The position numbers and the translations under genes were made by a program. Positions 1 to 9,357 of a stretch of 47,116 bases of DNA are shown in pieces. The notes under the pieces are model-generated. The model searched no databases, was not told the DNA's origin, and saw nothing but the letters and a program-made list of their open reading frames with translations. Source of the DNA: an uncultured Ruminococcus sp. (lineage in GTDB: Bacteria; Bacillota; Clostridia; Oscillospirales; Ruminococcaceae); the NCBI GenBank assembly GCA_900538575.1, contig UPZA01000015.1:1-47116 (forward strand), written 5' to 3'. How positions within the stretch are numbered: position 1 is the stretch's first letter; every line of letters starts with the position of its first letter.

Positions 1-57
1 TGCCGGATAGGAACGGCAAAATTTTTTACACTTCTATTACTTCTTTATCACACATAA

Positions 58-153
58 GCAAAGAGCCAGGGCATGAAGCAGCTTATGGCGGGCGGCGGCG
101 TTGCCCTTATCGGCATGACCCTTGTACCGCTGCTTTCCGGCTTGTTCGGTTAA
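58..153 (+). pseudogene. 3' part of a Maff2-family small membrane protein
   Basis: The frame from 58 to the TAA at 151-153 encodes a hydrophobic, glycine-rich tail (AKSQGMKQLMAGGG, then a membrane stretch ending LLSGLFG). It matches my memory of the C-terminus of Maff2 proteins, which sit just before the TrbL/VirB6 gene in Tn1549-like elements. An in-frame TAA at 55-57 lies directly before the matching part, and I see no plausible start, so the 5' half is missing or displaced. The first 57 bases do not look like Maff2. Maff2 is thought to be an inner-membrane part of the conjugation channel; its function is not established. Confidence 0.6.
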
Positions 154-172
154 GAAGCGCGGGTAAAGGCTT

Positions 173-1042
173 ATGCAGAGCATACTTGACGCGATTAACG
201 AATGGATAAAGGAAATCCTCATAGGAGCCATAAACGGTAATCTGTCAACTATGTTCGGGGACGTAAACGAAAAAGTCGGAACTATCGCCACAGAGGTAGG
301 CAAGACCCCGCAGGGGTGGAACGCAAGCATATTTTCCATGATACAGACGTTATCGGAAAATGTGATTGTACCCATTGCGGGGCTTGTCATTACCTACGTT
401 CTATGCGTGGAGCTTATCAGCATGGTAACGGAAAAGAACAATATGCACGATATTGACACGTTCATGTTCTTTAAGTGGTTTTTCAAGGCGTGGGTAGCGG
501 TGTACCTCGTTACCCACACCTTTACTATCACTATGGCGGTGTTCGATATGGCGCAGCACGTCGTTTCCGGCGCGGCGGGCGTGATCGGCGGCAATACAAA
601 CATTGACGTTGACGCCGCGCTGTCGTCCATGCAAGCCGGACTTGACGCTATGGAAATCCCCGAACTGCTTTTGCTTGTCATGGAAACAAGCCTTGTGAGC
701 CTTTGCATGAAAATCATGTCGGTGCTTATCACGGTTATCCTGTATGGCAGAATGATAGAAATTTACCTTTACTGTTCGGTATCGCCTATCCCGTTTGCGA
801 CCATGACAAACCGGGAATGGGGACAGATAGGCAACAACTACTTAAAAGCCCTGTTTGCTATCGGCTTTCAAGGCTTTCTGATTATGATATGCGTCGGCAT
901 TTACGCCGTACTTGTGAATGACATGATAATCGCGGACAATCTGCACAGCGCGATATTCTCCCTTGCAGCCTATACGGTTATCCTCTGTTTCTCCCTGTTC
1001 AAATCCGGCGCACTTGCGAAGTCAATATTTTCAGCGCATTAG
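173..1042 (+). CDS. TrbL/VirB6-like conjugative channel membrane protein
   Basis: A 289-residue polytopic membrane protein: an amphipathic start (INEWIKEILIGAI) is followed by at least five hydrophobic segments, near residues 65-85, 100-120, 165-190, 225-250 and 260-280. Length, segment pattern and position between Maff2 and a PrgI-like gene match the TrbL/VirB6-like protein of Tn1549-type ICEs, which forms the inner-membrane channel of the type IV secretion machine. The ATG lies 19 bases after the Maff2 stop with only a weak purine stretch before it. The gene is intact and is the first complete member of the rightward transfer operon. Confidence 0.85.
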   Translation: MQSILDAINEWIKEILIGAINGNLSTMFGDVNEKVGTIATEVGKTPQGWNASIFSMIQTLSENVIVPIAGLVITYVLCVELISMVTEKNNMHDIDTFMFFKWFFKAWVAVYLVTHTFTITMAVFDMAQHVVSGAAGVIGGNTNIDVDAALSSMQAGLDAMEIPELLLLVMETSLVSLCMKIMSVLITVILYGRMIEIYLYCSVSPIPFATMTNREWGQIGNNYLKALFAIGFQGFLIMICVGIYAVLVNDMIIADNLHSAIFSLAAYTVILCFSLFKSGALAKSIFSAH

Positions 1043-1066
1043 ACGCGCAGAAAGGAGGTTTTTTAC

Positions 1067-1471
1067 TTGGCGTATGTACCCGTACCAAAGGATTTATCCA
1101 AAGTCAAAACAAAAGTCGCTTTCAATCTGACAAGGCGGCAAATCATTTGTTTTGCGGCGGCACTCTTAGTCGGACTGCCGCTTTTCTTTTTGCTCAAAGA
1201 CAGCGCGGGGACGAGTCTTGCGGCAATGGTAATGATTGTCGTCATGCTGCCCTGTTTTCTCTTTGCCATGTATGAAAAGCATGGACAGCCCCTTGAAGTG
1301 GTGGTTAAGAACATCATTCACACAAGGTTTACCCGCCCAAAGGAGCGACCATACAAAACCGAGAACAATTACGCTCTTTTGGAGCGTCAACGAAACTTAG
1401 AAAAGGAGGTATCAGCGATTGTCAAAAGGACAGACAAAAAAGGCGCAGGAAGCCGCAGGAAACAGGCGTAA
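1067..1471 (+). CDS. PrgI family mobile element protein
   Basis: A 134-residue protein with two adjacent hydrophobic segments near residues 25-65 and a basic C-terminus. It begins MAYVPVPKDLSKVKTKV and contains RQIICFAAA, the usual opening of PrgI-family (VirB3-like) proteins of conjugative elements. It should be an inner-membrane partner of the VirB4 ATPase encoded next. The start is TTG at 1067, chosen because AAAGGAGG at 1051-1058 is spaced 8 bases from it. Its last 53 bases overlap the VirB4 gene, suggesting translational coupling. Confidence 0.85.
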   Translation: MAYVPVPKDLSKVKTKVAFNLTRRQIICFAAALLVGLPLFFLLKDSAGTSLAAMVMIVVMLPCFLFAMYEKHGQPLEVVVKNIIHTRFTRPKERPYKTENNYALLERQRNLEKEVSAIVKRTDKKGAGSRRKQA

Positions 1472-3854
1472 GCTGACCCGCGCCGAGAAAAAGCAGATTG
1501 CCGAAGTGATACGCAAGGCAAAGGGGGACGGGAAAGCCCGCAGCGCACAGCAGACCATTCCCTACCTTGCCATGTACCCGGACGGTATCTGCAAGGTAAC
1601 AGAAAAGAAATATTCTAAAAGCGTGGTGTTTGAGGACATCAACTATCAGCTTGCACAGGCAGACGACAAGACTGCCATTTTTGAAAACTGGTGCGATTTT
1701 CTCAACTACTTTGACGCTTCTGTTTCGGTGCAGCTCTCTTTCATCAATCAAGGGGCGCAGCGGGAACAGGCAGAAAAGGCTATCAATATCCCTACGCAGA
1801 ACGACGCTTTCAACTCTATCCGCGACGAATACCGGGATATGCTTAAACATCAGCTTAGTAAGGGCAACAACGGGCTTGTGAAGCACAAATACATTACCTT
1901 TACCATTGAAGCGAACAATCCGGCGGCGGCAAAGGCAAAGCTTTCCCGCATTGAAACCGACGTACTCAACAATTTCAAGGTGCTTGGAGTAGCCGCCCGC
2001 CCCTTATCCGGCTATGAACGCTTAAAGGTGCTGCATGGGGTATTCCACCCGGAGGGCGAGCCGTTCTCATTCTCCTTTGACTGGCTGACCCCGGCGGGGC
2101 TTTCCACAAAGGATTTTATCGCCCCGTCCTCTTTCCGTTTCGGGGAGGGCAGATATTTCCGCATGGGTAGAAAAATCGGTGCGGCGAGCTTCCTTGAAAT
2201 CCTTGCCCCGGAGTTAAACGACCGTATGCTTGCCGACATACTGGACTTGGAAACGGGCGTTGTTGTCAATCTCCATATCCGCAGTATCGACCAGACGGAA
2301 GCTATCAAGACCATTAAGCGCAAAATCACTGACCTTGACAAGATGAAGATTGAGGAACAGAAAAAAGCGGTACGCAGCGGTTACGACATGGATATAATCC
2401 CCTCTGACCTTGCCACCTTTGGCAGCGAAGCAAAGAACCTGTTGCAGGATTTACAGAGCCGCAACGAGCGAATGTTTTTACTCACGTTCCTTGTGGTAAA
2501 CATGGCAGACACGAAGCGCAGACTGGAAAATGATATTTTCGCGGCGGCGGGCATTGCTCAAAAATACAACTGCCGACTGACCCGCCTTGACTATCAGCAG
2601 GAAGCGGGCTTGTTATCAAGCGTCCCTATTGGGGAAAACCTTATCCCCATTCAGCGGGGCTTAACCACAAGCAGCACCGCCATTTTCATTCCCTTTATCA
2701 CACAGGAGCTTTTTCAGACGGGAGCTGCCCTTTACTATGGGCTGAACGCATTAAGCAATAACATGATACTCTGCGACCGCAAGCAGCTTAAAAACCCCAA
2801 CGGCTTAATCTTGGGAACGCCGGGAAGCGGAAAATCCTTTGCGGCAAAGCGGGAAATGACAAATGCTTTCCTTATTACCGACGACGATATAATCATCTGC
2901 GACCCGGAAGCCGAGTATTTCTCCCTTGTGCAGCGTTTGGGCGGGCAAGTAATACGCTTATCCCCAACCGGGAAAGGCATGGACGGCAAGCCCCAGTATG
3001 TGAACCCTATGGATATAAACCTTAACTATTCCGAGGACGACAGCCCCCTTGCCTTAAAATCCGACTTCATTTTGTCCCTCTGCGAGCTTGTCATTGGCGG
3101 CAAGGAGGGCTTGCAGCCCATTGATAAGACCGTCATTGACCGGGCTGTCCGCAACGTGTACCGCCCGTTTCTTGCCGACCCCGACCCGGCAAAAATGCCG
3201 ATTTTGGGCGACCTTTACAACGAGCTTTTGAAGCAGCCGGAGCCGGAAGCTGCCCGCATTGCTGCGGCATTGGAGCTTTACGTTTCCGGCAGTCTGAATG
3301 TCTTTAACCACCGTACCAACGTAGAACTGAATAACCGCCTTGTCTGCTTTGACATTAAGCAGCTTGGGAAGCAACTCAAAAAGTTAGGTATGCTCATTGT
3401 GCAAGACCAGACGTGGAACAGGGTAACAATCAACCGGGCAGAAAAAAAATCCACACGCTACTATATGGACGAGTTTCATTTATTGCTGAAAGAGGAACAG
3501 ACCGCCGCTTACAGCGTGGAGATTTGGAAGCGTTTTAGAAAATGGGGCGGCATACCCACAGCCATTACGCAGAACGTCAAAGACCTTTTGGCAAGCCGCG
3601 AAGTGGAGAATATCTTTGAAAACAGTGACTTTGTTCTCATGCTCAATCAAGCACAGGGCGACCGTACTATCCTTGCAAAGCAGTTAAACATCAGTCCACA
3701 GCAGATGAAATATGTGACCCACACCGAAGCGGGCGAGGGGCTTATCTTTTACGGAAACGTGGTGCTGCCCTTTGTAGACCGCTTCCCGAAAGATACCGAG
3801 CTTTACCGGGTAATGACGACGAAGCCGGAGGAAGTCACAGGAAGCGAGGTGTAG
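1419..3854 (+). CDS. VirB4/TraE-type conjugation ATPase
   Basis: An 811-residue ATPase that powers assembly of, and transfer through, the conjugation channel. Walker A is GTPGSGKS at residues about 466-473; the Walker B-like YYMDEFHLLL lies near residue 681-690. The N-terminal 400 residues are the VirB4-specific part that contacts PrgI/VirB3. Start is TTG at 1419 with AAAAGGAGG at 1401-1409, inside the PrgI reading frame. The length fits VirB4 proteins of Tn1549-like ICEs. The next gene starts 3 bases after the stop, so this is one operon. No disruption is visible. Confidence 0.95.
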   Translation: MSKGQTKKAQEAAGNRRKLTRAEKKQIAEVIRKAKGDGKARSAQQTIPYLAMYPDGICKVTEKKYSKSVVFEDINYQLAQADDKTAIFENWCDFLNYFDASVSVQLSFINQGAQREQAEKAINIPTQNDAFNSIRDEYRDMLKHQLSKGNNGLVKHKYITFTIEANNPAAAKAKLSRIETDVLNNFKVLGVAARPLSGYERLKVLHGVFHPEGEPFSFSFDWLTPAGLSTKDFIAPSSFRFGEGRYFRMGRKIGAASFLEILAPELNDRMLADILDLETGVVVNLHIRSIDQTEAIKTIKRKITDLDKMKIEEQKKAVRSGYDMDIIPSDLATFGSEAKNLLQDLQSRNERMFLLTFLVVNMADTKRRLENDIFAAAGIAQKYNCRLTRLDYQQEAGLLSSVPIGENLIPIQRGLTTSSTAIFIPFITQELFQTGAALYYGLNALSNNMILCDRKQLKNPNGLILGTPGSGKSFAAKREMTNAFLITDDDIIICDPEAEYFSLVQRLGGQVIRLSPTGKGMDGKPQYVNPMDINLNYSEDDSPLALKSDFILSLCELVIGGKEGLQPIDKTVIDRAVRNVYRPFLADPDPAKMPILGDLYNELLKQPEPEAARIAAALELYVSGSLNVFNHRTNVELNNRLVCFDIKQLGKQLKKLGMLIVQDQTWNRVTINRAEKKSTRYYMDEFHLLLKEEQTAAYSVEIWKRFRKWGGIPTAITQNVKDLLASREVENIFENSDFVLMLNQAQGDRTILAKQLNISPQQMKYVTHTEAGEGLIFYGNVVLPFVDRFPKDTELYRVMTTKPEEVTGSEV

Positions 3855-3857
3855 CCC

Positions 3858-5963
3858 ATGAAGCAATACAAACCCCGCGATAAAATCACGCAGAAAATGA
3901 CCCGTGACGGAGCTATCGCAGAAAATCAGACCACCGGGGAAGCCGAGCGTATCAGCAAACGGACGCAGGACGCAGATTTTGGGAAATCCCCGGAGCAGCA
4001 AGCCCAACAGGACGCAGCGCAGCTACAAGGTGCAGCTTCCCCCACTTCTCCCTTGCCCCATGCGCCGGGAGCTGCCCCGAAGCCGGACACCGCCACCGCA
4101 GAGCGCGTCATGGAGCATTTGGACGGGGCAAAGACCCGAAAAGCCAGTAAAAAGGCGGTACGAAAAGCACAGGAGGAAGCCACCGCGCAGACAAAATCTT
4201 CCCGCTTGCAGTTTACCGAAGAAGAATTGTCTGCCCCGGAACTGGAACGCTACATTGACAAATCGAATAAAGCCGCTGACCGCTTGGACGCAGCAAAGGC
4301 AGCTATCCCAAAGCAAAAGAAACTTGTAAAAGAACGCACCTTTGACGAAGCCACAGGCAAGGCAAAGACCCGGCTTCACTTTGAGGAACGGGAAAAGCCT
4401 ATCCCCGGCGGCAGGAAAAGCAGCCCCTTATCCCGCCCCGCGCAGGAAGCGGGTATTTTCGTCCACAACAAGATACATTCCGTTGAAAAGGACAATTCCG
4501 GCGTGGAGGGCGCACACAAAAGCGAGGAAGCCGCCGAGCGCGGCGCAAAGTTTGGGGCGCGGAAGCTGAAACAGGGCTACCGCAGCCACAAGCTGAAACC
4601 TTACCGGGAAGCGGCAAAGGCAGAAAAGGCGGCGTTCAAGGCAAACGTGGATTTTCAGTATCACAAGACCTTGCAGGAGAACCCGCAGCTTAGGAGCAAT
4701 CCCCTGTCCCGCTTCATGCAGAAGCAGCAAATCAAACGCCAGTATGCAAAGGCGGCAAAGACCGGGAGCGCAAAGGGTATCAGAGCCGCAGCGGAGAACA
4801 CAAGAAAAGCAGCACAGAAAACCGCAGAGAAAGCAAGACAAGCGGCGGCATTTGCGGTACGACACCCGGCGGGCGTTGTGATTGCCATTGCCGCGCTGCT
4901 TCTCTTTATCCTCATTATGTCCGGGCTGTCCTCTTGCGGGGCAATGTTTTCCGGCGCATTAAACGGCGTGGTGGGGACTTCCTACACGTCCGAGGACAGC
5001 GACCTTGTGGAAGTGGAAAACAGCTACGCCGGACTGGAAAACGAGCTGCAACAGGAAATTGACAATATTGAAAGCACCCACCCCGGCTATGATGAATACC
5101 GCTATGACCTTGCCAGTATCGGGCATAACCCCCATGAATTAGCGTCCTATCTGACCGCAAAATATCAGACCTACACCCGCGCCGACGTACAGGCAGAACT
5201 ACAAAGGCTTTTCAATCAGCAGTACACCTTGACGCTGACCGAGGAAGTGGAGATACGCTACCGGGAGGAAGAACGCACCGACACATGGACAGACGAGGAC
5301 GGTAACGAGCATACGGACACCTACACCGTACAAGTGCCTTATGAGTATTACATCTTAAACGTCAAGCTGACGAACACCCCACTTTTTACGATTGCACAAA
5401 GCAATCTGACCCCGGAGCAGCTTGAAATGTACCGGGTGTATTTACAGACAAGCGGCAACAAACCGCTGATTTTCGGCGGCGGCTATGCCGATACTTCCGC
5501 GTCCGAGGATTTAAGCGGCGTACAGTTTGTAAACGGTACACGCCCCGGAAATACGGAACTTATCGACCTTGCAAAGCAGCAAGTCGGCAACGTGGGCGGT
5601 TATCCCTATTGGAGCTGGTACGGCTTCAATTCCCGCGTGGAATGGTGCGCCTGTTTTGTGTCTTGGTGCTACAATCAAGCCGGAAAAAGCGAGCCGCGCT
5701 TTGCCGCCTGCCAGTCACAGGGTATTCCCTGGTTTCAGTCAAGGGGACAATGGGGAGCGCGTGGGTATGAAAATATCGCCCCCGGCGACGCTATCTTTTT
5801 CGACTGGGACTTAGACGGCAGCGCAGACCATGTAGGGCTTGTTATCGGAACAGACGGAAGCCGGGTATATACCGTCGAGGGGAACTCCGGCGACGCTTGC
5901 AAGATAAAAAGCTATGACCTTAACTACCAGTGTATCAAAGGCTATGGGCTGATGAACTGGTAA
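3858..5963 (+). CDS. CHAP/NlpC-like peptidoglycan hydrolase of the transfer apparatus (CD1108-like)
   Basis: A 701-residue protein in three parts. Residues 1-335 are highly charged, Lys/Ala/Glu-rich and probably cytoplasmic. A membrane segment follows at about 339-359 (AIAALLLFILIMSG). The extracellular part ends in a cysteine-peptidase-type hydrolase: EWCACFVSWCY (catalytic Cys near 597) and ADHVGLVIG (catalytic His near 658), the CHAP/NlpC fold. In ICEs this enzyme opens peptidoglycan locally so the channel can cross the wall. It starts at ATG 3858 behind GAGGTG, directly after VirB4. The intact catalytic motifs and the operon position agree. Confidence 0.9.
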   Translation: MKQYKPRDKITQKMTRDGAIAENQTTGEAERISKRTQDADFGKSPEQQAQQDAAQLQGAASPTSPLPHAPGAAPKPDTATAERVMEHLDGAKTRKASKKAVRKAQEEATAQTKSSRLQFTEEELSAPELERYIDKSNKAADRLDAAKAAIPKQKKLVKERTFDEATGKAKTRLHFEEREKPIPGGRKSSPLSRPAQEAGIFVHNKIHSVEKDNSGVEGAHKSEEAAERGAKFGARKLKQGYRSHKLKPYREAAKAEKAAFKANVDFQYHKTLQENPQLRSNPLSRFMQKQQIKRQYAKAAKTGSAKGIRAAAENTRKAAQKTAEKARQAAAFAVRHPAGVVIAIAALLLFILIMSGLSSCGAMFSGALNGVVGTSYTSEDSDLVEVENSYAGLENELQQEIDNIESTHPGYDEYRYDLASIGHNPHELASYLTAKYQTYTRADVQAELQRLFNQQYTLTLTEEVEIRYREEERTDTWTDEDGNEHTDTYTVQVPYEYYILNVKLTNTPLFTIAQSNLTPEQLEMYRVYLQTSGNKPLIFGGGYADTSASEDLSGVQFVNGTRPGNTELIDLAKQQVGNVGGYPYWSWYGFNSRVEWCACFVSWCYNQAGKSEPRFAACQSQGIPWFQSRGQWGARGYENIAPGDAIFFDWDLDGSADHVGLVIGTDGSRVYTVEGNSGDACKIKSYDLNYQCIKGYGLMNW

Positions 5964-5999
5964 ACACACTTTTTCAAAATCGAAAGGAGAACAACATTT

Positions 6000-6260
6000 A
6001 TGGCAAACAGCAAGATTGACCGTATCAATAAAGAAATCGCAAAGACCCGCGAGAAAATCACAGAGTATCAGAACAAGCTGAAAGGACTGGAAGCACAGAA
6101 AACCAAAGCAGAAAACCTTGAAATCGTGCAGCTTGTACGTTCCATGAAAATGACCCCGCAGGAGCTTAACGCTATGCTGAAAGACGGCACTATCCCCGGC
6201 ATGACTGCCCCGGAAGCTGCTGACTATGAAGAACAGGAGGACAATGCAGATGAAGAATAA
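6000..6260 (+). CDS. DUF4315 family protein
   Basis: An 86-residue protein that is mostly coiled coil: residues 5-45 form a heptad-rich charged helix (IDRINKEIAKTREKITEYQ), followed by an acidic tail. This is the DUF4315 protein found between the CHAP hydrolase and the DUF4366 protein in Tn1549-like elements; its function is unknown. GAAAGGAG at about 5982-5989 precedes the ATG. The 3' end overlaps the next gene's start by 11 bases. Confidence 0.85.
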   Translation: MANSKIDRINKEIAKTREKITEYQNKLKGLEAQKTKAENLEIVQLVRSMKMTPQELNAMLKDGTIPGMTAPEAADYEEQEDNADEE

Positions 6261-6954
6261 AATCATTAGAAGCATTACCGCACTTTGCGCCGCCCTTATG
6301 CTTGTGGGCGGCTTTTCTGTTACCGCCTTTGCACAGACCCCGGCAGATACCACCGACGACAGCAACGTGGTTGTGGAGCAGCCGCAGGAGGACACGCCGC
6401 CCCTTACCCCAAAAGGCAACGCAACTTTGGTTGACGACTACGGCGGCAATAAGCAGCTCATTACTGTTACCACAAAAAGCGGCAACTACTTTTATATTCT
6501 TGTAGACCGCGCCGCCGAGGGGGAAAACACCGTACATTTCCTCAATCAAGTAGACGAAGCCGACCTTATGGCACTTATGGAGGACGGGGAAGCCGCCACA
6601 GCACCCGCGCCCGCTGTCTGCAACTGTACCGAGAAATGCGAAGCCGGAGCAGTCAATATGACCTGTCCCGTCTGCACTACTACTATGACGAGTTGCACAG
6701 GTAAGGAAGCCGCCCCGGAGGAAACCGAGCAGCCGAAAGAAAAAAGCAATGCAAGCGGGCTTCTGATTGTGCTTGTCGTGGCACTTCTTGGGGGCGGCGG
6801 GGCGTTCTATTATCTGAAATTCATTAAGCCGAAGCAGAATGTCAAAGGCGGCACTGACCTTGACGATTTTGATTTTGAGGACTACGACGAGGACGAGCCG
6901 GAAGCAGACGACGGGGACGGAGCTTTGGAAGAACAGGAGGACGAGGAAGCATGA
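6250..6954 (+). CDS. DUF4366 family exported, membrane-anchored mobile-element protein
   Basis: A 234-residue protein with a signal peptide (residues 1-28, MKNKIIRSITALCAALMLVG then TAFAQ), an extracellular middle with a short Cys cluster near residue 125-150, a membrane helix near 175-198 (LLIVLVVALLGGGGAFYYL) and a very acidic C-terminal tail. This layout is the DUF4366 protein of Tn1549-type ICEs, a cell-surface part of the transfer apparatus of unknown role. I chose ATG 6250 rather than 6226 because AGGAGG is spaced correctly only for 6250 and the signal peptide then starts properly. Confidence 0.85.
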   Translation: MKNKIIRSITALCAALMLVGGFSVTAFAQTPADTTDDSNVVVEQPQEDTPPLTPKGNATLVDDYGGNKQLITVTTKSGNYFYILVDRAAEGENTVHFLNQVDEADLMALMEDGEAATAPAPAVCNCTEKCEAGAVNMTCPVCTTTMTSCTGKEAAPEETEQPKEKSNASGLLIVLVVALLGGGGAFYYLKFIKPKQNVKGGTDLDDFDFEDYDEDEPEADDGDGALEEQEDEEA

Positions 6955-7133
6955 CCCTCTTTACCGACAATCCCCTTGAAAGAATGATGATACAAAAGCC
7001 GGACAACAGGAAGCGGGATAAATCCCCGCCCGCTTCCTTTCCCCCGCGCTGCGCGGGCTGCCCCTACAAAGGGCAAGCCCCTTGTGTGGGGTACTGTATC
7101 AGAAAGATAAAAGAACATGAGCCGGAACGCTGA
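6951..7133 (+). CDS. small Cys-motif protein of the ICE
   Basis: A 60-residue protein overlapping the upstream gene by 4 bases (ATGA), a sign of coupling. It holds four cysteines in the order CAGCPYKGQAPCVGYC, which could bind zinc or another metal. I recognise it only as a small protein that often sits before topoisomerase III in this ICE family. No function is known to me. Confidence 0.7.
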   Translation: MTLFTDNPLERMMIQKPDNRKRDKSPPASFPPRCAGCPYKGQAPCVGYCIRKIKEHEPER

Positions 7134-7149
7134 AAGGAGGAATTTTAGA

Positions 7150-9228
7150 TTGATTTTAGTTATCGCAGAAAAGCCCAGTGTGGCGCAGACTATCGCCGCC
7201 GTACTTGGGGCAAAAGAAAAGAAAGACGGATTTATCACAGGAAATGACTATATCGTTTCTTGGTGTGTGGGACATTTGGTGCAGCTTTCCGAAGCTGCCG
7301 CCTATGGGGAGCAGTACAGGAAATGGAGCTATGACAGCTTACCCATTCTGCCGCAGGAATGGCAGTACACCGTAGCCGCCGACAAGGGGAAGCAATTCAA
7401 AGTATTAAAGGAGCTTATGCACCGGGGCGACGTTTCCGAAGTCGTCAACGCCTGCGACGCGGGGCGCGAGGGCGAGCTGATTTTCCGTTTCGTCTATGAA
7501 GTGGCGAAGTGCAAAAAGCCCATGCGCCGCCTTTGGATTTCCTCAATGGAGGACGACGCAATCCGGCGCGGCTTTGCCGAACTTAGAACAGGCAGCGAGT
7601 ATGACCCGCTTTATGCGTCTGCCCTTTGCCGCGCAAAGGCTGACTGGCTTATCGGTATCAATGCAACCCGCCTGTTTTCCGTCCTCTACAATCATACCTT
7701 GAATGTGGGACGGGTGCAGACCCCGACCTTAAAAATGCTTGTTGACCGGGACGCGGCAATCAGTACATTCAAGAAAGAAAAGTATTACCATGTGCGCCTT
7801 TCTCTATCCGGCGGGGACGCTGCCAGTGAAAGGCTGTCTGACCGAGCCGAAGCCGACAGGCTGAAAGCAGCTTGCGAAGCGGCGCGGGCAGTCTGTACGT
7901 CCCTTGTGAAAGAGAAGAAAACCGCAGCACCGCCGAAGCTCTTTGACCTTACCGCTTTACAGAGGGAAGCAAACCGACTGTTCGGCTACACCGCGAAGCA
8001 GACCCTTGACCTTGCACAAGCCCTGTATGAAAAGCGGCTTTTGACCTATCCGAGAACGGACAGCGCATTTCTGACCGACGACATGGGCGACACTGCAAAC
8101 AGCATTATCGCGCTGCTTTCCGGCAAGCTGCCTTTCCTTGCGGGCGTTTCCTTTACGCCGGAGCTTTCAAAGGTGCTGAACAGTAAAAAGGTATCAGACC
8201 ACCATGCAATCATTCCTACTATGGAGATTGCAAAGACTGACCTTGCTGCGCTGCCGGAAACCGAAAGAAATATCCTTACCCTTGCCGGGGCGCGTCTTTG
8301 CATGGCGACCGCCGCGCCGCATATCTTTGAAGCGGTTACGGCGGTTTTTGATTGTGCAGGACAGCTCTTTACCGCAAAGGGAAAGACCGTACTTTCTGAC
8401 GGTTGGAAAGACCTTGACCGCCGCTACCGGGCGACCCTCAAAGGAAAGCCGGAGGACGAGGAAGCCGGGAACACGCTGCCACTCTTTACCGAGGGGCAGA
8501 CCTTTGACAATCCGGCGGCGACGGTAACGGAGCATGACACCACACCCCCGAAGCCCCACAACGAAGCAAGCCTTTTGTCGGCTATGGAACGCGCCGGGAA
8601 TGAGGACACCGACCCGGAAGCAGAACGCCGGGGACTTGGGACACCCGCCACCCGCGCCGCTGTCATTGAAAAGTTAGTGGGCGGCGGCTTTGTGGAGCGT
8701 AAAGGCAAGCAGCTACTTCCCACCAAAGACGGTATCAATCTTATATGCGTCCTGCCGGACAGTCTGACTTCCCCGCTTCTGACCGCAGAATGGGAAAACA
8801 ATCTAACGCAGATAGCAAAGGGCAAAGCAGACCCGGAGGACTTCATGGCGCGTATCGAAGCTATGGCGCGGGAGCTTGTGCAGACCTATCCGTTTCTTTC
8901 CGACGCAGACAAGGGGCGTTTCAAATCCGAAAAGCCGGAAATCGGCAAATGCCCCCGCTGCGGCTCTCCCGTCTATGAGGGAAAGAAAAACTATTATTGC
9001 AGCAACAAGGAATGTAGCTTTACCATGTGGAAAAATGACCGTTTCTTTGAGGAACGAAAAGTAGATTTTTCTGTAAAGATTGCCGCCGCGCTTCTGAAAT
9101 CCGGCAAGGTAAAAATCAAGGGCTTATATTCCCCGAAAACAGGCAAGACCTACGACGGAAGCGTTGTTCTAGCCGATACGGGCGGGAAATACGTCAACTA
9201 CCGCGTGGAGCTTCCAAAGAAGAAATAA
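7150..9228 (+). CDS. topB: DNA topoisomerase III (TopB-type, ICE-encoded)
   Basis: A 692-residue type IA topoisomerase that would relax or decatenate DNA during transfer and replication of the element. The N-terminal TOPRIM domain starts ILVIAEKPSVAQ with its key Glu at residue 7. The active-site Tyr is in LLTYPRTDS at about residue 300. GLGTPATRA is near 495, and one C-terminal zinc finger (CPRCG...CSNKEC) lies near 601-625. I place the start at TTG 7150, behind AAAGGAGG at 7133-7140, because the protein then begins directly with the TOPRIM motif. The gene is intact. Confidence 0.95.
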   Translation: MILVIAEKPSVAQTIAAVLGAKEKKDGFITGNDYIVSWCVGHLVQLSEAAAYGEQYRKWSYDSLPILPQEWQYTVAADKGKQFKVLKELMHRGDVSEVVNACDAGREGELIFRFVYEVAKCKKPMRRLWISSMEDDAIRRGFAELRTGSEYDPLYASALCRAKADWLIGINATRLFSVLYNHTLNVGRVQTPTLKMLVDRDAAISTFKKEKYYHVRLSLSGGDAASERLSDRAEADRLKAACEAARAVCTSLVKEKKTAAPPKLFDLTALQREANRLFGYTAKQTLDLAQALYEKRLLTYPRTDSAFLTDDMGDTANSIIALLSGKLPFLAGVSFTPELSKVLNSKKVSDHHAIIPTMEIAKTDLAALPETERNILTLAGARLCMATAAPHIFEAVTAVFDCAGQLFTAKGKTVLSDGWKDLDRRYRATLKGKPEDEEAGNTLPLFTEGQTFDNPAATVTEHDTTPPKPHNEASLLSAMERAGNEDTDPEAERRGLGTPATRAAVIEKLVGGGFVERKGKQLLPTKDGINLICVLPDSLTSPLLTAEWENNLTQIAKGKADPEDFMARIEAMARELVQTYPFLSDADKGRFKSEKPEIGKCPRCGSPVYEGKKNYYCSNKECSFTMWKNDRFFEERKVDFSVKIAAALLKSGKVKIKGLYSPKTGKTYDGSVVLADTGGKYVNYRVELPKKK

Positions 9229-9234
9229 CTTGAA

Positions 9235-9334
9235 TAGCAAGCATAGGAAAAGAGTACCCTTTTCCGTAAAATCCCCCTTTTCTCTGCCGAGATGAGCGGG
9301 GATTTTTGCTTGTTGGGAAGTTTCCCAAACCCTC
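9235..9334 (+). repeat. hairpin-rich leader repeat, copy A (candidate oriT or shared control element)
   Basis: Two conserved blocks, at 9235-9268 and 9306-9334, recur in inverted orientation before mobC at 16423-16521. Block 1 contains the hairpin GGAAAAG-agtacc-CTTTTCC. Block 2 contains the hairpin TTGGGAA-gt-TTCCCAA. The spacer between the blocks differs in the two copies. It lies directly before the ribosome binding site of the ArdA/ArdC fusion gene. Paired hairpins beside relaxase genes are typical of transfer origins, but a shared repressor site is equally possible. Confidence 0.65.
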
Positions 9335-9357
9335 TGAAAAACGAAAGGAGTGAACGA

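Noticed and set aside
1..57. Group II intron 3' end interrupting Maff2
   Set aside because: I could not find a recognisable domain V or VI in the first 57 bases.
394..732. Long reverse-strand open frames opposite the TrbL, VirB4, CHAP and topoisomerase genes
   Set aside because: They are antisense shadows of GC-rich genes, with odd composition, no ribosome binding sites and no recognisable motifs.
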